A stretch of DNA of 64,000 nucleotides, from contig NC_079889.1 in NCBI RefSeq assembly GCF_029227915.1, positions 3,782,001 to 3,846,000 on the forward strand, given 5' to 3'. How positions within the stretch are numbered: the stretch's first letter is position 1; each line of letters begins with the position of its first letter. Position numbers and translations under genes: made by a program. Below are positions 58,063 through 64,000 of this stretch, one piece after another. The stretch comes from Hydractinia symbiolongicarpus. Its lineage: Eukaryota; Cnidaria; Hydrozoa; Anthoathecata; Hydractiniidae. The notes beneath the pieces were generated by a model that was not told the origin of the DNA, ran no database searches, and worked only from the letters and a program-made list of their open reading frames with translations.

Positions 58063-61000
58063 GAAGTTGAAAATTTATACATTAACCCCAATTTACTTAT
58101 GCTGAAAATGAAGTTAAGGTCAAAACATCCAAAATTTTAAAAAACATGAAATTCGGGAAACGTGTATTTAGAGGAACAAAAATATTCGCTTGTTCTGCGT
58201 GTTTCAGTAGTACTTCCATATGTCATTTTTGCTTCGTTAAAATGCTCGACGTTACCACCACAACCTGAAAATGGTTCTTTTCGAGTCGAAGGGAGAAAGG
58301 CGACTTTGTTTTCAGGAGGTAACCCTGATCTGCGCATGAGCATTGACAATATATACTTTTGTTTCCGTTGCGTTCTTGTTAAATATTAAGAATATGTAGC
58401 ACATTCTTAAACTACTAAACAATTCACTTTTTCGTTTGATAACCCCCTGGAATGATATTTACAAAAGGTAAAATTTTAGTACTTTTCAAAGTCTGTATCC
58501 CTGTTTAAAATTCTGAAGATGATAGGCGACATAAGCAAAGTTTAAATGCGCTTCGCCGCTACCAAAATGTTCTTTTAGAGTATTGCTAAACTATCCGGAA
58601 AGCAAGCAAGATATATACCGTACTAAAAACGACCAGCAGGCGTAGTGGAAGGGCTTATTTGGGTCAATTTCCCTCCTATAATGTGGTTGCTAGGTGCGTT
58701 GCTAATTTTAACCAAGGTCTTCAAAGCAAGTTATTCAAGCATTTTTCGTTAAAACGTAATTAGTACATACACTATTGGAAGGAGGAGGAAATTCTGCATA
58801 TGATACGCCCAAAGTATTAAAATCACAATTTTTTTTAACTAAAAAAAAAAAAAAAACATAAATAAACGCGTCGTTACAATGTTGTGATTAGAATTTTTTG
58901 TCAATTGTGAAACTTTAAAAACGTAAAATGAATTTAAAAATATTACTAAAAAGTTGGTATGCCTTCCTTCAACACCACAAATCCTTTGATGCTTTGGCAT
59001 GTAGAGTAACGCACATTAATATTATGTCCATTATAATATAATCTTGCCAATACTTTCAGCCTTCATCAAGGCAATTGCTAGGGGTTTTTATGTTTATAAT
59101 GTATGTGTTTGTGTAATAAATTTTTTTATAAGTTGTAAATTATCCACAAAACCCTAATCCACAATATATAATGTTTGTGTTTTGATATTTTCAAGGCCTT
59201 CCTTGCCAACTTTCTCTTTTACATCATAGGTATACAATTTTTCTGTTTGAATCGACAGATATCATTGGTAAGGTTCTTATTTCAGGTATATGTTTCATTT
59301 TAGTCACTGTTTTTTCAGTAGCTGTGTGACGCTCTGAGCTAGCTATATCTATGTTATATTAAATTTTTGGTTATCCGGTTGTTATACAGATATTGTTGTC
59401 TTTGTTAAGTTATATATATATATATAACATTTTACAGTTAACATTACGTTATCAGAAAAACTATTCTTGTATATATGTACATAAATAATATTTCTTTACT
59501 TTTTTAAAATATTGGTTATATATATGGGTATATATATAAGTACAAACCAGGTGTCGAATCACTAATCCTCGTCAATAACGCAAGCTTTGACATTGTTTGA
59601 TTTCTGTTTTCGTTAATTTTCTTTCTCTTACACTCAAATTTGCTTCTGGATGGCAAAATGTGAAGTCACAATGGCCAGCCAATACAAATGAGGCAACACA
59701 TCTTGTATTTTATCGGTGAAACAAAGATTCTCAAACAACATCTGTGCAGCTTTTCTTCAAAACTTAAATCATATAAAGTGTAGCAAGTCATTCCCATTCC
59801 TACTTTTTCAAGAAGACTTACTGATCTTTAATAATTGCATTTAAACAAGTGACTACAAAGACAATAACCTCTAGAGTTTAAATTGTTGCTCATTTTCTTT
59901 ATTTAGAAAATGAAGTAGACAGAGTGAATTTGATAAGGCTTTGACAATGGGCGTTATGAATGTATATTTCTCATTTTTGGAGAAATATGAGTTTCACGGC
60001 ATGACAATTTAGTACCTTATGCTACTTAAAACATATGTAAAGAAATTGTAACTTTTCCTATGAAAAGTATTTGATAAAAAAATTATTTCACTTCTTATCA
60101 GAGCGTTCTTACTTTATAACAGTTTGTTTTAAGAGAGTAATAACTAAAGAGAGATTTATTTAAACAATGGTTAACTAAAACTGTGAACTCGTGTATCAAA
60201 AAATTTCGTCTTTTTTTTCTGATGATATTTGGTGTAGCTAGCTAGTTAGCTAACAGTTGGAAGTTAGAGATTTTCCACTTTCTTTTGGGAACACTCCAAA
60301 GACGTTTTGTTCTCGTGTTATTGACTCTAAGCATTTGATTTGTTAATGTCAAGAAAACTTCAGCTCTCTGAAGATCTCTAAATTTTCTCCAACATTGCCA
60401 CAACAAGTGGTTCTCCTTTCATCTGTTATTTTTGCAGCTAATGTAAATGATCCTATAATATCTATAAGTGTAGCCCTTTCTATATCATACACCACAAAAT
60501 GACTAGAAAGCCACTAAGGGCTGTATTTATGCTGAAATTTTAAGATGTAGCTATAGGTAGCTTCAGGCCCTGGGTTCGAGGTTGGAGTAAAGCAGAGTGT
60601 AAAAATATCACCAAAAGATCACTTCACGTATTTGGCCAGTACATTCAGCGCATATCTTTGTTGCGACCTATTAGGCATTTTACCTTTCACTGTCATGGCA
60701 TGAAAAGAACTACTCAGAGCTGGTGTAAAAAAGGTAGTTTTATAAGAGATAATTATGAGGGACTATTTGCCAAGGCGGGAGGTATCATAGGAGGAAGGGT
60801 AGCAATGATTAAGGGCAGTTTTTAGTGATTAAAGACAAATTTCCTTCAAATTTTAATTTTGTGTTAATAAGGGTTAATTGCAACTGAATGCAAGTTATTT
60901 TCGCAAGAAAAATTTTTCGCGAATTTGCGAACTTTCGCAAATTTTCGTTTCGGCTGTCGAAAACTTCTTCTAGCGAAACATACCAAAGCCGGCTGTTCTA

Positions 61001-61373
61001 CAGTTACCTGTACTTGCTTCAGACGTTGTTATTCTCTATTCCTGTAAGAATTATTTCCCGCCGAATTCTTAAAAACGATATGTCAAACAAAAAAACAAGT
61101 GTGTTCGTTCCCACATAACTAGGGTAAAAATTATACCTCATGTGCGCATGCTAACATTAGCATGAAATATTTGCAAGTTTACCGCCGCTTGATACTGTTA
61201 AGAAATCATGCCGAAAAAAATCGAACGAATCAAAAATATTTGTATTTGTACTGTTTGAAAACTATATTGTTATATATAATATTTCTTCATTTTAAAAACA
61301 AGTCAAAAAAGAAAACAAAATATGAATTCATAGCTCAATTGATGGAAGGATTTGACGTTAGATAGAGGAAGCT
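58063..61373. other. intergenic, nothing recognised
   Basis: AT-rich, with a short TA run near 59410-59425. Two overlapping ORFs at 58137-58389 (one per strand) have no motif. About 60565-60720 has a B-box-like TGGGTTCGAGG but no A box. Confidence 0.45.
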
Positions 61374-64000
61374 ATGAAATATTTTTACACAGTACTAATA
61401 TCCTTATTTTTGTTAAAGCATATCAAAACAGGTAAGTAATAATCATTTTTTCTACGCTTAGGCAAAAAGTAGTACTTGGAATTTCCAGAAGTTTTATAAC
61501 AGGAATTGAAATATTTATTGAAATAATTATTTTTACCAAGCAAACAATATACTTTATCACAAAGTGGCATTGCGTGTGTTTGAATATTAAACTTGTTTAT
61601 AAGAATACGAAAAACATAAGATGGCCTAAGAAGTCTCAGAAAGTGAGCAAGCAAGTCAGTACGCGGTTTGTTTAGCAAAATTAACTCATAATTGCTTTGT
61701 ATTTAAGGAAAAAAGGACACACTACAAGGGTGCTACTTTATTGTCAGAAATTGTTCCCAACAGGGAAAAGCTAACACATAATGCATAGCATCATACAAAA
61801 AGCGGAGACTTAATTTTGTACTTCATACGTATTTCTTTAAGGATGTCGCGTATTCAATTTTAAGAATCATTTTTCTTCCTTAGTATTACGCAAATATCAT
61901 AAATATTTCGTGCAGAAATGTCACTTCTTTATTTATTAAACTTTTTTGTTTTTTGTTGCTAGATACCAATGCAGAGATCAACAAAAAGGACTCCGCATTT
62001 GATGAAATCGAGTATATTAATTCAGGTTGGTCTACACACATACAATCCGTCATGAATTACTTTAAACCTAATAAAATGCCAATCATTTACTTAAAGTAAA
62101 CAAACAGTGCAAAGAGATAATATATGTTTAACTGAAAAAAATTTAAATACCGAGCTGTATGCCTCTAAAAATCTTTCAGAGGTCATGCGTGACTTTTTGC
62201 TATAATTTTTAATTTACGGACGTCATCTGCATTTTTTTACCTCGTCACTGCATTTAATCATTGCAACAAAGGTTGTCTGACTTAAACTAAAGTTGATATA
62301 ATAATAACTGAAAATGCAATTTTTTTTGTTAAGTACAATGTAAGAGTCATTTGGTCAGAGTATGTAAGGCAAAGTTAAACCTCAGTGACTTTTTTGTTGA
62401 TTGTTAGGTAGCAGTCTCGAAACTGTTAGGCCTATTGCAAAACATATAGTGGAAGGTGATGTCATGACAAAAGATGGAGACCAGGCGGTCCACACAGATA
62501 AACGAGAAACAATTCGAGATGATTTAAGAGTTTGGCGAACTCGAGATGTTGCGTATGTTATAACACCAGAGAAAGGTAACTGCAGCTCATTTTGTGCTAA
62601 ATGTATTGCTCGAGTCAATATATGTATTTAAGTTCTTTTTATAAAACAATGCTTTTGGATTAAACCCGTAACGGTGACTGTTGTTCAACAGTTGCTAAAC
62701 AACTTTGAAGTTAATGGGAATTGATTATTATAATCATGCCCAGGTCATTTTTTGACTTGAATTATCTGCTTTTACGATGAAAAAATAGCATTGGTTTACT
62801 AATCTTCATGAAAAACCAATATCCTTCAGAGGTAAATCTTGATTTCATACTTTTCAACAACAAATTATTTCTTTGAAAACAGTCAACATTTATTAGTTTT
62901 TATTGAAAACGATACAACGCCCTACTGGCCTGATGTAGTTTGTGATGGATATTTTTATAATCAAAGTAGGGCAGTTTTATTACTAAATAAACAACAAATA
63001 TGGAAAAAAAACTTTTCGTTGATACAGTCAAGTTTAATATGATTACACTAAACGATTGTAACAATTAAGATCCTTAATAATCCGTTTAATAATTTTCTTT
63101 CGATTACATTGTATGGAAACTTAAGGTAGCTGACGTGATCCTTTTTGTAGAATCTGCGAGATCAAAAATAAAAGCTGCGATGGATGAGATTTCTGGTAAA
63201 AGTTGCGTGACATTCACAGAACGAAGCGTTGAGGAGAATTTTTTGCAATTTGTCAAGAGAGAAGGGTATGTAATTTTTCATTATCCCTTTTCTTTTCATA
63301 AGCGTATTGGTTTTTGCTTATCTGCCGCTAGACCGGAATTTGGAATAAATCCAGTAACTATAAAAGCGCATTCTTTATCAGCACATAAGGAATGCCGTTT
63401 AACCAAACGCCTAAATTGTAAAGCTAACCAGTCTCCATTGTGGCCATGTATTCTATTCAAGATGGTAGTGACATCTTGACTTTATGCTACGACCCACAAA
63501 ATTGCGACGGCTGAGATGCGTACGGCGGAGAATAATCTAACGATCGAATTTTGTGCAATGGACTGAACTGTGGATTTTTTCACAGCATAACGACGGACGG
63601 ACGGACGTATACGGGTATTATAATATAGAAAAAGACAATTCGAAGCTTAGTAAAACCCATCTGAATTCTTCAAGACAGAGTTAAAGCAGTATCCATATCT
63701 TTAATAGGTGTTGGTCATACATGGGCATGCAAAGTGGTGGACAAGAAATCTCACTTGGGGAGGGGTGCGATCGCAAAGAAATTATCGAGCATGAAATTCT
63801 CCATGCGTTAGGTTTCTTTCATGAGCAAAGCCGAAGAGATCGTGATAGTCATATCAATATCAATTGGGAAAATATCAAAGCAGGTAATTTTGCATTTAGT
63901 GCAACGACGATCAACGATGTATGTAAAAATCAAATCTGGTGACGTCTTCTGCTAATTTTGTAGAAATTACGTTGTTTGTTTGTTATAATTTTATTTTAAT
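61374..64000 (+). CDS. astacin-family zinc metalloprotease, 5' part
   Basis: Five GT-AG exons join in frame: 61374-61431, 61963-62025, 62408-62575, 63151-63265 and 63708-63883; the gene runs off the right edge. Exon 1 is a signal peptide ([17 protein letters not shown]). Exons 2-3 hold a short propeptide ending with VEGDVMT, whose Asp fits the aspartate switch that blocks zinc in astacin zymogens. The catalytic domain begins at [10 protein letters not shown], continues with a [13 protein letters not shown]...SCVTF segment, and exon 5 has the full signature [19 protein letters not shown] (HExxHxxGFxHExxRxDRD) with its three zinc-binding His and catalytic Glu. The Met-turn and later domains (TSP1, ShK, CUB, MAM are known in the family) are outside the window. 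It should be secreted or surface-bound and cleave proteins outside the cell. Intron 4 carries a piece of the palindromic repeat family. Confidence 0.93.
63585..63635 (+). repeat. fragment of the palindromic repeat family in astacin intron 4
   Basis: GACGGACGGACGGACG followed by ACGGGTATTATAATATAGA, the same terminal sequence as in the 34184 repeat. Confidence 0.55.

Noticed and set aside
58137-58389. ORFs on both strands after the LTR element
   Set aside because: They overlap on opposite strands and show no domain.
60565-60720. Possible SINE (TGGGTTCGAGG)
   Set aside because: Only a B-box-like string; no second diagnostic feature.

Overview
The window looks like nuclear DNA of an animal. 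It is strongly AT-rich, its genes are split by many short GT-AG introns, and the gene families are metazoan: a cadherin with a membrane-adjacent domain, a Fos/ATF3-type bZIP factor and an astacin metalloprotease. Together with a mixed load of SINEs, MITEs, LINE and Ty3/gypsy pieces this suggests a cnidarian, perhaps a hydrozoan. The species-level guess is inference only. There is no sign of bacterial gene organisation.

Layout. 1-7.4 kb: mostly non-coding, with a possible 3' coding end at the left edge, a small orphan ORF and a 454-bp MITE flanked by TTA. 7.4-12.2 kb: a small bZIP gene (+), four exons, 169 residues. 12.2-17.9 kb: a 220-bp AAT array, a broken LINE reverse transcriptase and a 581-bp GTTC array. 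17.9-19.0 kb: a single-exon predicted glycosyltransferase (+). 19-28.9 kb: little coding sequence; one TGA-interrupted ORF, one orphan signal-peptide exon and a TTAA-flanked MITE. 29.0-41.5 kb: a complete 21-exon cadherin (+) that I could splice in frame to 995 residues. 41.5-45.6 kb: SINE plus a 1.66-kb terminal-inverted-repeat element. 45.6-51.4 kb: a two-exon gene (-) of 1203 residues. 51.7-52.5 kb: second copy of the TTAA MITE. 53.7-58.1 kb: a young but defective Ty3/gypsy LTR retrotransposon. 58-61.4 kb: nothing recognised. 61.4-64 kb: the first five exons of an astacin metalloprotease (+), running off the right edge.

The most unusual object is the minus-strand gene at 45.6-51.4 kb. It joins, in one polypeptide, a ten-helix TPT-type transporter, one extra membrane helix, a GT32-like glycosyltransferase domain, a polysaccharide pyruvyl transferase domain and a second GT32-like domain. 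TPT-family carriers include phosphoenolpyruvate (PEP) carriers, and ketal pyruvyl transferases use PEP as donor. In fission yeast, glycan pyruvylation in the Golgi needs separate PEP import and transferase proteins. A self-contained import-and-transfer glycan machine is therefore a testable reading of this gene. The bZIP, cadherin, astacin and glycosyltransferase genes show no operon-like link to one another. Cadherin, astacin and the two glycan genes all belong to the secretory or cell-surface system.
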